Below, one piece after another: positions 15,087 to 23,884 of a stretch of 64,000 nt of DNA. Below the pieces are notes generated by a model. That model did no database searches. It was not told where the DNA came from and saw only the letters and a list, made by a program, of their open reading frames with translations. Position 1 is the stretch's first letter. Each line of letters begins with the position of its first letter. This DNA is from Kumtagia sp963829135. GTDB taxonomy: Bacteria > Pseudomonadota > Alphaproteobacteria > Rhizobiales > Rhizobiaceae. Both the position numbers and the translations under genes were made by a program. The stretch covers positions 496,001 to 560,000 of the forward strand of contig CAWHHO010000008.1 in NCBI GenBank assembly GCA_963829135.1, written 5' to 3'.

Positions 15087-15957
15087 GAAAACTCCCGACC
15101 GGGCACCTCTCGGCACTCTGGAGATCAGCCGCCTGGTCTGCGGTCTGTGGCAGGTTGCCGATCTGGAGAAGGATGGCTCGATCCTTGATCCCGAGCATTC
15201 CGCCACTGCACTTGGTGCCTATGTGCAAGCCGGTTTCGACACGTTCGACATGGCCGATCATTACGGCAGCGCGGAAACTATCACCGGCCGGATGCTCCGT
15301 CGCCATTCCGCAGGCTCCCGGCCGCTGGCCTTCACGAAATGGTGCCCGGAACCCGGCCCAATGACGCCAGAGATTGTCCGGGCCGGCGTTACGGAGCGAC
15401 TTCAGCGCCTGGGTGTCGAGCGGATCGACCTGCTTCAGTTCCATTGGTGGAGCTTCGAACATCCGGCTTGGCTCGACGCATTGCACGAGATGAACCGCCT
15501 GCGGGAAGAGGGGTTGATCGCCAATCTGGGCGTTACGAACTTTGATGCCGCGCATCTCGCGCTCGCCCTTGCCGACGGCGTGTCGCTCGTCTCAAATCAG
15601 GTCTCGTTCTCGCTCATGGACCGGCGGGCCGCCGGACCGCTTTCGGAGTTGTGCAAGCGCAAGGGCGTCCGACTGCTCGCCTATGGTACCCTGCTTGGCG
15701 GCTTCCTCTCCGAAAAGTGGCTGGGGCAGCCCGAGCCGGACAACATTCCGGACTGGAGCCGCTCGAAATACAAGCGTTTCATTGACATCGCCGGAGGCTG
15801 GAAAGCCTTCCAGGCGGTGCTCGCCGCAGCAGCAGCGGTAGCCGGCAGGCACGACGTTTCGGTTTCGAACGTCGCCGCGCGCTGGGTGCTGGAGCATGAA
15901 GCTGTCGCCGCGGCTATCATCGGCGCCCGTGTGACTGAGAGTGATCATCGGCGATGA
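15079..15957 (+). CDS. Aldo/keto reductase (N-terminal part of a frameshifted AKR-RidA fusion)
   Basis: A 292-residue reading frame starting inside livM. The AKR tetrad is visible: Asp in FDTFDMAD, Tyr in HYGSAE, Lys in AFTKWCPE and His in DLLQFHWWSFEH. It closely resembles the reductase at 10065-11144 (QFHWW and YGT-x-x-GGFLSEKW blocks). The frame stops at 15957, but homologous sequence continues in another frame from 15941 (DDNLNTFSFTLDAEDH and the C-terminal tail PIPGDCGDEYRR). A single-base loss near 15945-15955 therefore splits the gene. Restored, it would be about 486 residues: reductase followed by a RidA domain. Whether the shift is real or a sequencing error is open. Confidence 0.8.
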   Translation: MTEKTPDRAPLGTLEISRLVCGLWQVADLEKDGSILDPEHSATALGAYVQAGFDTFDMADHYGSAETITGRMLRRHSAGSRPLAFTKWCPEPGPMTPEIVRAGVTERLQRLGVERIDLLQFHWWSFEHPAWLDALHEMNRLREEGLIANLGVTNFDAAHLALALADGVSLVSNQVSFSLMDRRAAGPLSELCKRKGVRLLAYGTLLGGFLSEKWLGQPEPDNIPDWSRSKYKRFIDIAGGWKAFQAVLAAAAAVAGRHDVSVSNVAARWVLEHEAVAAAIIGARVTESDHRR

Positions 15958-16540
15958 CAATCTGAACACCTTCAGCTTTACGCTGGATGCAGAGGATCAC
16001 GCCGCTCTGAACGCAGCCTTCGCGACAACGAATCCTATTCCGGGCGATTGCGGCGATGAGTACAGGAGGCCGCCTTTCCTCACCGCGTCCGGAGACCTGA
16101 GCCACCACATCGATTCCATACCTTCCGCCTACCAGGTTGTCCGCGAGCAGAACGGTCGCTCACGCGTTTCGTCAGGGAGCATCTGGGAGCCGCTGGCCGG
16201 ATACAGTCGCGCTGTCCGCGTCAACAATCGTATTCGTGTATCGGGCACGACAGCAACGCATGGCGGGAATCGAATGGTCGCCGCGGGTGATCCGGGTGCC
16301 CAAACCACGTACATCCTGGACAAGATCCTCGCAGCCATCAGCGCCCTGGGAGGCCGTACGGAGGATGTTGTGCGGACTTGCATCTATCTGGCCGATGCCG
16401 ATGATTGGGAGCCTGTTTCACGCTCCCACGGCCGGGTGTTCAACGAAGTGCGTCCCGCCAACACGCTTGTCGAGGTCGGCCGTTTGATTGGTGGCTACAG
16501 CGTTGAAATCGAAGCGGAGGCGGAACTTCTTGAGTCGTAG
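15941..16540 (+). CDS. RidA/YjgF family domain (C-terminal part of the frameshifted AKR-RidA fusion)
   Basis: A 199-residue frame whose first ~60 residues are the displaced AKR C-terminus. The remainder is a RidA domain: SRAVRVNNRIRVSGTTATHG, then GDPGAQTTYILDKILAAISALGG, the VVRTCIYLADADDWEPV strand-helix, and RPANTLVEVGRLI, in which the guanidinium Arg of active RidA proteins is conserved. RidA proteins hydrolyse reactive enamines and imines. The GTG at 15941 is probably not a real start; translation should come from the reductase frame at 15079. Domain call secure; functional state depends on the frameshift. Confidence 0.75.
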   Translation: MIIGDDNLNTFSFTLDAEDHAALNAAFATTNPIPGDCGDEYRRPPFLTASGDLSHHIDSIPSAYQVVREQNGRSRVSSGSIWEPLAGYSRAVRVNNRIRVSGTTATHGGNRMVAAGDPGAQTTYILDKILAAISALGGRTEDVVRTCIYLADADDWEPVSRSHGRVFNEVRPANTLVEVGRLIGGYSVEIEAEAELLES

Positions 16541-16689
16541 CCGGGGGTAGACCCAGCGCCTGCATACGCGCTTTCGAACGTCAGCGAGCGCCCCCGTTGC
16601 TTACCCGCCTGTCTGCTGTTGAGAGGACGATTGAGGGTACTCAACGACCGTTACGAGGGGGATTGTGTCGAAGAAGTCGCTGACTCGGT

Positions 16690-16997
16690 AGCCTTTGCCC
16701 TGACGCCCGGCAAATATTCCAGATATCAGGATAGCCATCCCCGTGCTGGTGGGTGCCCGGCCAACCAAACGGCTGATCGCCGACAGTCTGCGGCAGTGGC
16801 TAGCAACAGCGAGATCAAGGACCATCCCATCCTCGGCTGCACGAAGAACCCATACCCGCTGGACCCGAAGGCCTATCGTCGGCGAAACGTGATCGAACGG
16901 CTTTTCTGCAGGCTCAAAAATGGGCGCCGCATCGCCACCCGTTACGACCGATGCGCCCACACGTTCTTCACGCGATGCTATTTTCCCGGATATTAAC
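16690..16997 (+). pseudogene. IS5-family (IS427-like) transposase remnant
   Basis: The C-terminal part of a DDE transposase: DPKAYRRRNVIERLFCRLKN followed by RRIATRYDRCAHTFF. This shows the Y-x2-R-x3-E-x6-K signature around the catalytic Glu that is typical of the IS5 family. The preceding segment continues in a different frame (LIADSLRQWLATARS), so the gene is frameshifted. The N-terminal two thirds with both Asp residues, and the inverted repeats, are not visible. An inactive insertion-sequence relic at the junction between the transporter locus and the cytochrome gene. Confidence 0.65.
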
Positions 16998-17409
16998 CCA
17001 GATTAAAATTGCTTGCCCCCATCGGTGTATCGTGATGGCGCGGTGGCCTCCCGACGTCACCTCAAAGCGTCGCGCCATTCAGTTTGCGCGGATCTTGCTG
17101 AACATAGATGAGGAGCGGGTTGGAGACCTGCTCATGCGGGCCGAAGCCCTGACAAACTCGATGCGGAAGGGCGGCTTGTGGTGCGGTTGCTGATATTCGC
17201 GGGCGCTCGCGATATCGCCTCTGGTCATCACGCATGAGCAATCTGCGACAGTCAGACCAGAGTCTTGGCGAGCATGGTTGGCAAAGTCATTGTGAAGCTG
17301 AATTTCACCCGCAAGTATTTCCCGCAGAAAACGATAAATTGATCAGTCGCGGCTGCAAGCGACGGTGGCGGGTGGCCGACCGCGCTTTCATGGAACCGAG
17401 GAAAAGGGC
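16998..17409. other. Intergenic region before the multiheme cytochrome
   Basis: About 410 bp between the transposase relic and the large cytochrome gene. A short open frame at 16951-17193 has no recognisable family and partly overlaps the relic, so I treat it as non-coding. A purine-rich ribosome-binding site (gaggaaaaggg) precedes the ATG at 17410. Confidence 0.4.
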
Positions 17410-20382
17410 ATGATTGACGCCTTGTTGCGGCAGAGTGCCTTGATCACCTTCGCCGCCGGATTCACCGCTGTGGCGACATCGCAAGCGGCGCTCGCCGTCT
17501 GTCCGGCAGAACGGGCCGCGCCGATGTCGGCCTCGGATGCCGGGCTTTGCGAGCGGCTCGAGCGGGTCGTTCGCCGTCCGTCTGCGCTTCCGCTGCCGGT
17601 TTTCGAGCAGCAACTCGACCAGTATTTCGGCCACTACTGCCATCGCAATGCTGCTGCCGGCTGGGTACGCGACAAGTATGTTCGCGATACCGGCCCCTTT
17701 ACTGCAAACTTCGCCAATGGCGCCTGGGAGGGAGTCGGCCGCGGCACCCATGCGCCGGTCGTCATCTGGTATTCGCCTGAGATGGTGAGCTGGCTGCGCA
17801 AATATCGGCCCGCCATCGGCAGCGTATCCGCCGAGCCGCCGGCGGTTCCGGACGGCGCGATAATGGTCAAGGAGATGTTTCCCGCTCCGGCTTCCGCATG
17901 CCGCGACGTCGACCCGCTCAAGCTGTTTCCAACCAACGGTGCAGCAATCATGATCCGCGACGCCAGCGCATCGTATGACGGCTGGTTCTGGGGCTGGTAC
18001 GGCTTCGGCGGCGAGAGCGGCTGGGCTCCGGACTGGCCACCCCTGCCCACCGACAACAGCCTGCCGAATATGGGTTTCGCCCAGTATTGCACGAACTGTC
18101 ATGCCTCGGCCGCCGACAATCTGACCTTTGCCTCGCCGAAGAACATTCAGGGAGAGCCCGGCGAGCCGCTGGTGTTCCTCAGCCAGGACTTTTTTACGCC
18201 TCAGCCGGGCCCATCGAGCCATGAGGCCGCTGTGCTGCCAGCTGACGACGAGCCTCGCCTCGGCAAACCGCTCCATGCGCCCGACGATGATGTGATTACT
18301 GCACTCAGGGCCTACGCCCAGGCGATGCCGAGCTATGACAGTGTCTCGAGGATGCCATCGGAGACCTTCGACAACACATGGGTCGGAGCTGGGGGTCCAG
18401 ACGCCTCCGACACGTTTGTCACGTCCAGCCAATGCATCGGCTGCCACGATGCCGGCGGCACCGGATTGCAGTTCGACATGACCGTGCCGAATCCGCATGG
18501 CGACGGCATCCTCAACCTTTCGCCCTTCGCGACGTGGCGGACATCGCCAATGGGATTGGGCGGCCGCGATCCGATCTTCTTCGCGCAGCTTGCCAGCGAG
18601 ACGCAAAGTTTCCACCCGGGCGTATCCGGCAAAGTGCAGGACATCTGCCTAGGCTGTCACGGAATTGCCGGCAAGCGCCAATTTCACATCGACCAGAAGC
18701 AGACATCCGGCGAATGCCCGGATTTCACACGCGAAATGGTGAATGCAATTCCGTGGCCGGCGGACAATGCGGGCGCTGCGCATGCCAACTACGGCATGCT
18801 GGCGCGCGACGGAGTCACGTGCACGTCGTGCCACCGAATGGTCCTCAACACCGACGCCGCCTTGAAGGTCTCCCGAGCGCCGCAGAATGGCTGTGTGGCG
18901 GAGCGCCAAGCGCTGCTCAATCCAGAGGCGTCGCGATTCGCCAAAACTTTCACCGGCAGCTTCATGGTCGGCGCTACCGATACGCTGATCGGCCCGTTCG
19001 AAAAGCCCGAGGCTAGGCCGATGGTGGCCGCGCTCGGCAACAAGCCGGTGCACGATCCGACTATTTCCAGCCCCGAGGTTTGCGGCACCTGTCACACGGT
19101 GCATCTGCCGGTGCTGAAAGACGGCAAGACACTCGCCCACATCTATGAGCAGACGACCTATCCGGAATGGGCGTTCAGCGCCTACCGAACCGGCGTGACG
19201 CCGGATGGCGGCCTTCCTCTCGGCCCGGGCGCCACGCCGCGGACCTGCCAGCATTGCCACATGTCGGCCAGGGACGCTGACGGCTCGCCGACGATGAGCA
19301 AGATCGCCAGTATCCAGGAACGGTCGAATTTTCCGCAAGGGGAGAACGGCGATGCGCCCGACCTCGCCGTACGCGAAGGCTTTGCGCGCCACACGCTGGT
19401 CGGGCTGAATGTTTTCCTGGTCAAGATGGCGCAGCAGTTCCCCGACGTTTTCGGCATAAGGGTTCAGGATCCGATGATCGGCAAGAGAAGCGTCGCGCCG
19501 CTGGCGCTGACTGAACAGGCGATGCTCGATCAAGCTTCGCAAACGACCGCGACGATTGCCGTCGATCATGTCGGAGTGGCCGCCAGCGTGTTGAGTGCAA
19601 AGGTGACGATCAGCAGCCTCACCGGCCACAAGTTTCCGTCCGGCGTTGGTTTCAGGCGCGCCTTCGTCGCCTTCAGCGTGCTCGACCGAAATGGTTCTAC
19701 GCTGTGGGAATCGGGCCGCACCAACGCCGCTGGCGTGCTGGTCGATCAGCACGGCACGCCGTTGGACGGGGAGCTGTGGTGGAAGGACGATTGCTCGGGT
19801 TATACGCATCCCGGCGAGCGGCCGCATCAGCCGCACTACCAGGAGATCGTGGGCCAGGACCAGGCGCAGATCTATCAGGAGCTGGTTTCGACGCCGCCGG
19901 CAACTCCCTCGTCGGAGCCGCTTTGTGCCGCCGATGCACCGCCGTCCGGCGAACTGACGACGAGCTTCCTATCGATCTGTGCCGAGGTAAAGGACAATCG
20001 CATCCTGCCGAACGGCTTCCTGCCGCTGCAAAGCCGCCTGGAAATCGCACATGCGCTGGGCGCCGATGACGAGCTCGCCATCGACACCGGCAGCACCGCG
20101 GTCGGCGACGATCCCGACTATGTCTCGGGCGGGGGCGATTCGCTTTTCTACAAGGTCCCTCTCGCAGACATGCCGGGAGGCGCGCAGCCGGCAAGCGTCA
20201 TGGCGAGCCTCTACTACCAGGCGACACCGCCCTTCTATCTTCAGGATCGCTTCTGCACGGCCAAGGGTCCGGATGTCGAGCGCCTGCGCTTCCTGGTCGG
20301 TCATCTCAACCTCAAGGGTACTGAGGCCGACGGATGGAAACTGAAGGTCGTCGATAGTCGTGAGGTGTCGCTGCCACAGTAA
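17410..20382 (+). CDS. Large multiheme c-type cytochrome with N-terminal P460-like domain
   Basis: A 990-residue exported protein. A signal peptide (about 1-30) is followed by a cytochrome P460-like region (HAPVVIWYSPEMV, IPDGAIMVKEMFP-like, YDGWFWGWYGFGGESGWAPD) ending in the first heme site, CTNCH (about 227). Five more CxxCH motifs follow: CIGCH (342), CLGCH (413), CTSCH (471), CGTCH (558) and CQHCH (613), so six hemes. The last ~330 residues contain TGHKFPSGVGFRRAFVAF, a segment found in other multiheme cytochromes. It is probably a periplasmic redox enzyme or electron carrier. No obvious partner gene is adjacent; an IS relic lies upstream. Substrate unknown. Confidence 0.8.
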   Translation: MIDALLRQSALITFAAGFTAVATSQAALAVCPAERAAPMSASDAGLCERLERVVRRPSALPLPVFEQQLDQYFGHYCHRNAAAGWVRDKYVRDTGPFTANFANGAWEGVGRGTHAPVVIWYSPEMVSWLRKYRPAIGSVSAEPPAVPDGAIMVKEMFPAPASACRDVDPLKLFPTNGAAIMIRDASASYDGWFWGWYGFGGESGWAPDWPPLPTDNSLPNMGFAQYCTNCHASAADNLTFASPKNIQGEPGEPLVFLSQDFFTPQPGPSSHEAAVLPADDEPRLGKPLHAPDDDVITALRAYAQAMPSYDSVSRMPSETFDNTWVGAGGPDASDTFVTSSQCIGCHDAGGTGLQFDMTVPNPHGDGILNLSPFATWRTSPMGLGGRDPIFFAQLASETQSFHPGVSGKVQDICLGCHGIAGKRQFHIDQKQTSGECPDFTREMVNAIPWPADNAGAAHANYGMLARDGVTCTSCHRMVLNTDAALKVSRAPQNGCVAERQALLNPEASRFAKTFTGSFMVGATDTLIGPFEKPEARPMVAALGNKPVHDPTISSPEVCGTCHTVHLPVLKDGKTLAHIYEQTTYPEWAFSAYRTGVTPDGGLPLGPGATPRTCQHCHMSARDADGSPTMSKIASIQERSNFPQGENGDAPDLAVREGFARHTLVGLNVFLVKMAQQFPDVFGIRVQDPMIGKRSVAPLALTEQAMLDQASQTTATIAVDHVGVAASVLSAKVTISSLTGHKFPSGVGFRRAFVAFSVLDRNGSTLWESGRTNAAGVLVDQHGTPLDGELWWKDDCSGYTHPGERPHQPHYQEIVGQDQAQIYQELVSTPPATPSSEPLCAADAPPSGELTTSFLSICAEVKDNRILPNGFLPLQSRLEIAHALGADDELAIDTGSTAVGDDPDYVSGGGDSLFYKVPLADMPGGAQPASVMASLYYQATPPFYLQDRFCTAKGPDVERLRFLVGHLNLKGTEADGWKLKVVDSREVSLPQ

Positions 20383-20708
20383 GGCGGTGACACGACATGG
20401 TGCTAATCGGTCGCTGCTCTCGATCAGACGACGCTAGTCTAGAACAGGGCGACATCCGTTCCGTCAACGCGTTTGATGTCGATTAGAGCAGTGGGTGGGG
20501 GGTACCCCTTACCTGTGACCGCCCAATCGAGCCGAAAGGCGTAAGCAATATCTGAATATGCCGTCTCGTAGTCAATTTCCGGAACGTTCGGCCAGTGCTG
20601 CAAACAACGTCTCACAGCCAGCCAGTGCGAGTGTTAAAAGTTCTTTATCTGCGACGCCGCCTCAGCGGCGCCGCAGCTCAGACGGCCTCCCGGCTAACCC
20701 TTTCCTGC
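20383..20708. other. Intergenic region between cytochrome and alkaline phosphatase
   Basis: 326 bp between convergent genes. I see no convincing coding sequence, strong terminator or repeat. Short open frames here overlap one another and have no recognisable features. Confidence 0.4.
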
Positions 20709-22253
20709 CTATTTCTTGGCTTTCAGCCGTTCCCCGATCTTCGTAGCATAATTGATAACATGGAAGGTGTAATTCTCCTCCACTGTCCCTTGGAAGAGAT
20801 GCGACCAGGGCCCGATGGCGTAAATGCCGAGGTCCTCACCTCCATGCGTCTCGCTTCCAAGATGCACGAGCGAATGCTGCACAAAGTCGGGTTTGGTCGT
20901 CTCCTCCGATGTCAGCATTGGCCGTTCACGCGGTTTATCATAACCACCTGGTCCATTGGCGAAGCCGATCGTGGTGTAGGTTTTGCCGTCGGTGCCATAG
21001 ATCGGCTCGTCGTCCACACCGATTGAGATGCCTAGGATTGGGTTGCCTCGCTTGGCGTAGCCCGAGATGGTCAGCGTATGGCTGTGATCGCCGGTCACCA
21101 CAATCAGTGTCTCGTCGAGATTCACCTTGCGCAGGACCGCCTTCACCGCTTCGTTCATGGCGACCCCATCGGAGAGAGTGCGGTATGCGTTCGATTCATG
21201 GCTTGCATGATCGATCCGCCCGCCCTCGACCAACAACACAAAACCTTCGGGGTTGCGGGAAAGTATGTCGATTGCTTTCTCGGCCATTTCGCTGAGCGAG
21301 GGCTCGCCGGCCTCGTCGCCTGCACGGTCGTGCTCGTACTGCATGTGCGACGGTTCGAACAGACCGAGCAGGTGATCGGTCTTAGCCGCGTCGATCGCGG
21401 TGAACTGCTCCTTGTTCCAGACATAGGCTCCCTTGTCGCCGTAACGGTCGAGCCAGGCTTTGGTCAGGTCCTTACCGTCCTTGCGCTTGGTTTTTTTCTT
21501 CTCATTGTCGGGATATTCGGGGTCCTTTATCGTCTCCGGCAGGAAATAGCTGCGCCCGCCGCCCATGGCGACCTCCAGCCCGTCGCCGAACTTCATCTCG
21601 ACAAGCTGTCGCGCAATATCGGTGCAACCGGCGGAGACCGCCTCGGCCGGCATGTTGGAATCTGCTTCCCAATCACGATTGGCGATATGGGCGTAGGTTG
21701 CGCCGGGCGTCGCATGGGTGAGCCGCGCTGTGGTGATGGCGCCCGTCGCCATGCCAATCGTTTCTGCCATCTCCCACAATGTGGCGACATGTTTGGTCTT
21801 CTGGTCCTCGCAGGAGTCGAGCTTCGCTGTATGGTCTAGGCCCATCACGTCGTTAATGGTCTTGACGCCTGTGGTCATGGCAACTGCGCTTGGCGCAGAA
21901 TCGGTGATCTGCGCGTCGTGAGAATAGGTCTTTGACGCGGCCAGATAAGGAAATGCCTCCCAAGCGAGCACATTCGACTCGCCGTCAACGCCTCTCTGCT
22001 GACCTTCAAAAATACGGGTCGCCGTCACGGTGGAAAATCCCATACCGTCGCCGACGAACAGGACTACGTTCTTGGCCCGGTTGGTGTTTCTCTGAAGCTG
22101 GAGGATTGTGTTGAGCGCTTGGTCGGCCTGCTTGTAGTAAGGGTCGTCCGCCTGCACGAGCGTAGCGTCGTCCGCGCGCGTGCCTTGGGCACCGAAAAGG
22201 GTCACAAGCGAAAGGCAAACGCCCGCTGTTACACTGTTCCGCACTGCCTTCAT
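20709..22253 (-). CDS. phoA: Alkaline phosphatase (PhoA-type)
   Basis: A 514-residue exported phosphomonoesterase. The signal peptide ends near GTRADDA. Metal and active-site blocks are clear: NVVLFVGDGMG (first metal Asp), then HDAQITDSAPSAVAMTTGVK with the nucleophilic Ser in DSAPSA, THATPGATYAH, LLVEGGRIDHASH, VVTGDHSHT and a late GSETHGGEDLGIYAIGP. It would release phosphate from organic esters in the periplasm. The start at 22253 (MKAV) is preferred because aaggag sits about 6 nt upstream of it, whereas the ATG at 22259 abuts that site. No Pho-box pair was found close to the start. Confidence 0.9.
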   Translation of the reverse strand: MKAVRNSVTAGVCLSLVTLFGAQGTRADDATLVQADDPYYKQADQALNTILQLQRNTNRAKNVVLFVGDGMGFSTVTATRIFEGQQRGVDGESNVLAWEAFPYLAASKTYSHDAQITDSAPSAVAMTTGVKTINDVMGLDHTAKLDSCEDQKTKHVATLWEMAETIGMATGAITTARLTHATPGATYAHIANRDWEADSNMPAEAVSAGCTDIARQLVEMKFGDGLEVAMGGGRSYFLPETIKDPEYPDNEKKKTKRKDGKDLTKAWLDRYGDKGAYVWNKEQFTAIDAAKTDHLLGLFEPSHMQYEHDRAGDEAGEPSLSEMAEKAIDILSRNPEGFVLLVEGGRIDHASHESNAYRTLSDGVAMNEAVKAVLRKVNLDETLIVVTGDHSHTLTISGYAKRGNPILGISIGVDDEPIYGTDGKTYTTIGFANGPGGYDKPRERPMLTSEETTKPDFVQHSLVHLGSETHGGEDLGIYAIGPWSHLFQGTVEENYTFHVINYATKIGERLKAKK

Positions 22254-22810
22254 GGTCATCTCCTTCGGGTTGATCACATGTTAGTCTGGCTCAGATCGCT
22301 TCAGTGGCCGGCAGCAAGATGCGACTGTTGAGTGGGATCAGCGACAGGTAGCGCGGCAAGGCTGGCATACTTCCCTGGATCAACCCGCAGGCAACTGAGG
22401 GTAGCGAAACGCGCGCCGGCGGCAAGGCCGGGTCCTTCTTGTCGCCGTGATCCACCGCATCGGCTGCTTTTTGCATCGAGCATCTCTTCATGGACGGCAG
22501 AACGTGCTGCCTGGAGCATGGCGTCCTTCCTGTACAAATATTGGTACCTGCGGGGCCAAGGTCAGTACTGTCATTCGATCCACTGCGGCGAGCCTGCACT
22601 TTAGAATAGGTGAATAGCCCACGCTAGACACACAGTCGCAAGTAGTCAGTTCGCTGACAGCGGCAACTGGCGGGCGATCTTTCGCATCGCGCTACGTGAT
22701 GGAGGGCGATATCTGCATCGACCCCAGCGGCGCGCGGTGGCCGAGCTGGGCTCCGTGGCGCTCGGCCTGCTCGACAACTCGACCTGCCGCCCTGGGTGCG
22801 CTGAGCGGTG
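22254..22810. other. Intergenic region upstream of the alkaline phosphatase gene
   Basis: About 557 bp that must hold the phosphatase promoter. Overlapping short frames at 22290-22600 on the minus strand have no recognisable family. The distal part (22680-22810) abuts the truncated reductase and may be the fusion partner created by the deletion that cut it. Confidence 0.4.
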
Positions 22811-23535
22811 TTAGACGATTAGCCGCGCTTCCGGTGAAAAGCGCGGCACGGCATTGCGGAAGTCAGTCGGGTCGAATTTGGTGGTCTCGTCGATCTTGCC
22901 GGTTAGGAAACCCGCGCCGAGCGGGCTAAAGGGTATCAAGCCGATGCCAAGTTCTTCACAGAGTGGCAGGATCGCGGCTTCGACGCCGCGGTAGAACAGC
23001 GAGTATTCGTTCTGCAATGCCGCAAGCGGGTGCACCGCATGCGCACGACGGACGGTCTCGACGCCTGCCTCGGACAGCCCCCAGTGCTTCACCTTTCCCT
23101 CGGTTGTCAGGTCCTTGAGCGCCCCGGCGACATCCTCGATCGGTACGTTCGGGTCCACGCGGTGCTGGTAGAAGAGATCGATGCGGTCGGTTTTCAGACG
23201 CCTGAGGCTGGCCTCTGCGACCTGCTTGACATGTTCCGGTCGGCTGTTGGTGCCGCCGCGACGCGCCGCGGTTTCTCGATCGATGTCGAAACCGAACTTG
23301 GTGGCGATCACCACCTGATTGCGGATCGGCGCAAGAGCCTCGCCACGAGTTCTTCGTTGGCAAATGGCCCGTACGCTTCGGCCGTATCGAAGAACGTTAC
23401 GCCGCGCTCATGCGCGAAGCGAATGAGCGCGATTGCCGCGGTCTTATCGGTGGCCGGTCCGTAGGCAGAACTCAAACCCATGCAACCGAAGCCGACGGCA
23501 GAGACTTCGAGGTCACCAAGTTTTCTGGTTTTCAT
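22811..23535 (-). pseudogene. Aldo/keto reductase, frameshifted and C-terminally truncated
   Basis: The N-terminal part is clear (KTRKLGDLEVSAVGFGCMGL, then FFDTAEAYGPFANEELVA with catalytic Asp and Tyr). One G is missing just after EELV near 23330, where family members continue GEALAPIRNQV. The other frame then carries VIATKFGFDID (catalytic Lys), LFYQHRVDPNVPIEDVAGAL (catalytic His) and PFSPLGAGFLTGKID. Translation ends at RFSPEARLIV, missing the last ~90 residues with the cofactor-binding end. It is closely related to the intact reductase at 26019-27011. Truncation plus frameshift makes this a true pseudogene. Confidence 0.8.
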
Positions 23536-23550
23536 GGCAATTCCTTCCGC

Positions 23551-23665
23551 TCAGCTTTCCTCAGGCGCTTCAACACCTGAGTAAACCAGCACAGCCTCTG
23601 GCAGACGGGCTCCTTTGATATCGATTGCCTGAACCGCGGCATTGAGCTCAACGATCTCTTTTGAT
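23551..23665 (-). pseudogene. Aldo/keto reductase C-terminal fragment
   Basis: About 38 codons on the minus strand ending at a TGA at 23551 read EIVELNAAVQAIDIKGARLP then EAVLVYSGVEAPEES. This matches the C-terminal tail of aldo/keto reductases of the same group (the GARLPEAVL block). No N-terminal part is present upstream. It lies 16 bp before the start of the truncated reductase and is probably the stump of a tandem paralogue lost by deletion. Confidence 0.55.
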
Positions 23666-23884
23666 CGTCATCGCCTTCGCGATCATCATTGCGATATACG
23701 GCTTCTAAGTCCTTCGCGACAAAGTAGGCGGGCAGATGGATCACATCCGAAGGACGCCGAAACGGCTGTGGCCTGCGCGTCGAACCGCTCCGGCGGGGGG
23801 GTAGACCTCGACCTTCGCTTCTCCTGGCATCTGTTGGCCGTTTCGCGCCATTTCACACACTGCGCCGACGCTGAACGATCGCCG

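Noticed and set aside
16951..17193. An 80-codon plus-strand frame after the transposase relic
   Set aside because: No ribosome-binding site, no recognisable family, and it overlaps the relic in another frame.
18649..19836. A 395-codon minus-strand frame inside the multiheme cytochrome gene
   Set aside because: The plus strand shows six heme motifs in one frame; the minus frame has none and is Arg-rich.
22568..22574. A ctgtcat half-site upstream of the alkaline phosphatase gene as a Pho box
   Set aside because: Only one half-site, on the wrong strand and over 300 bp from the start; a real Pho box needs two spaced copies.
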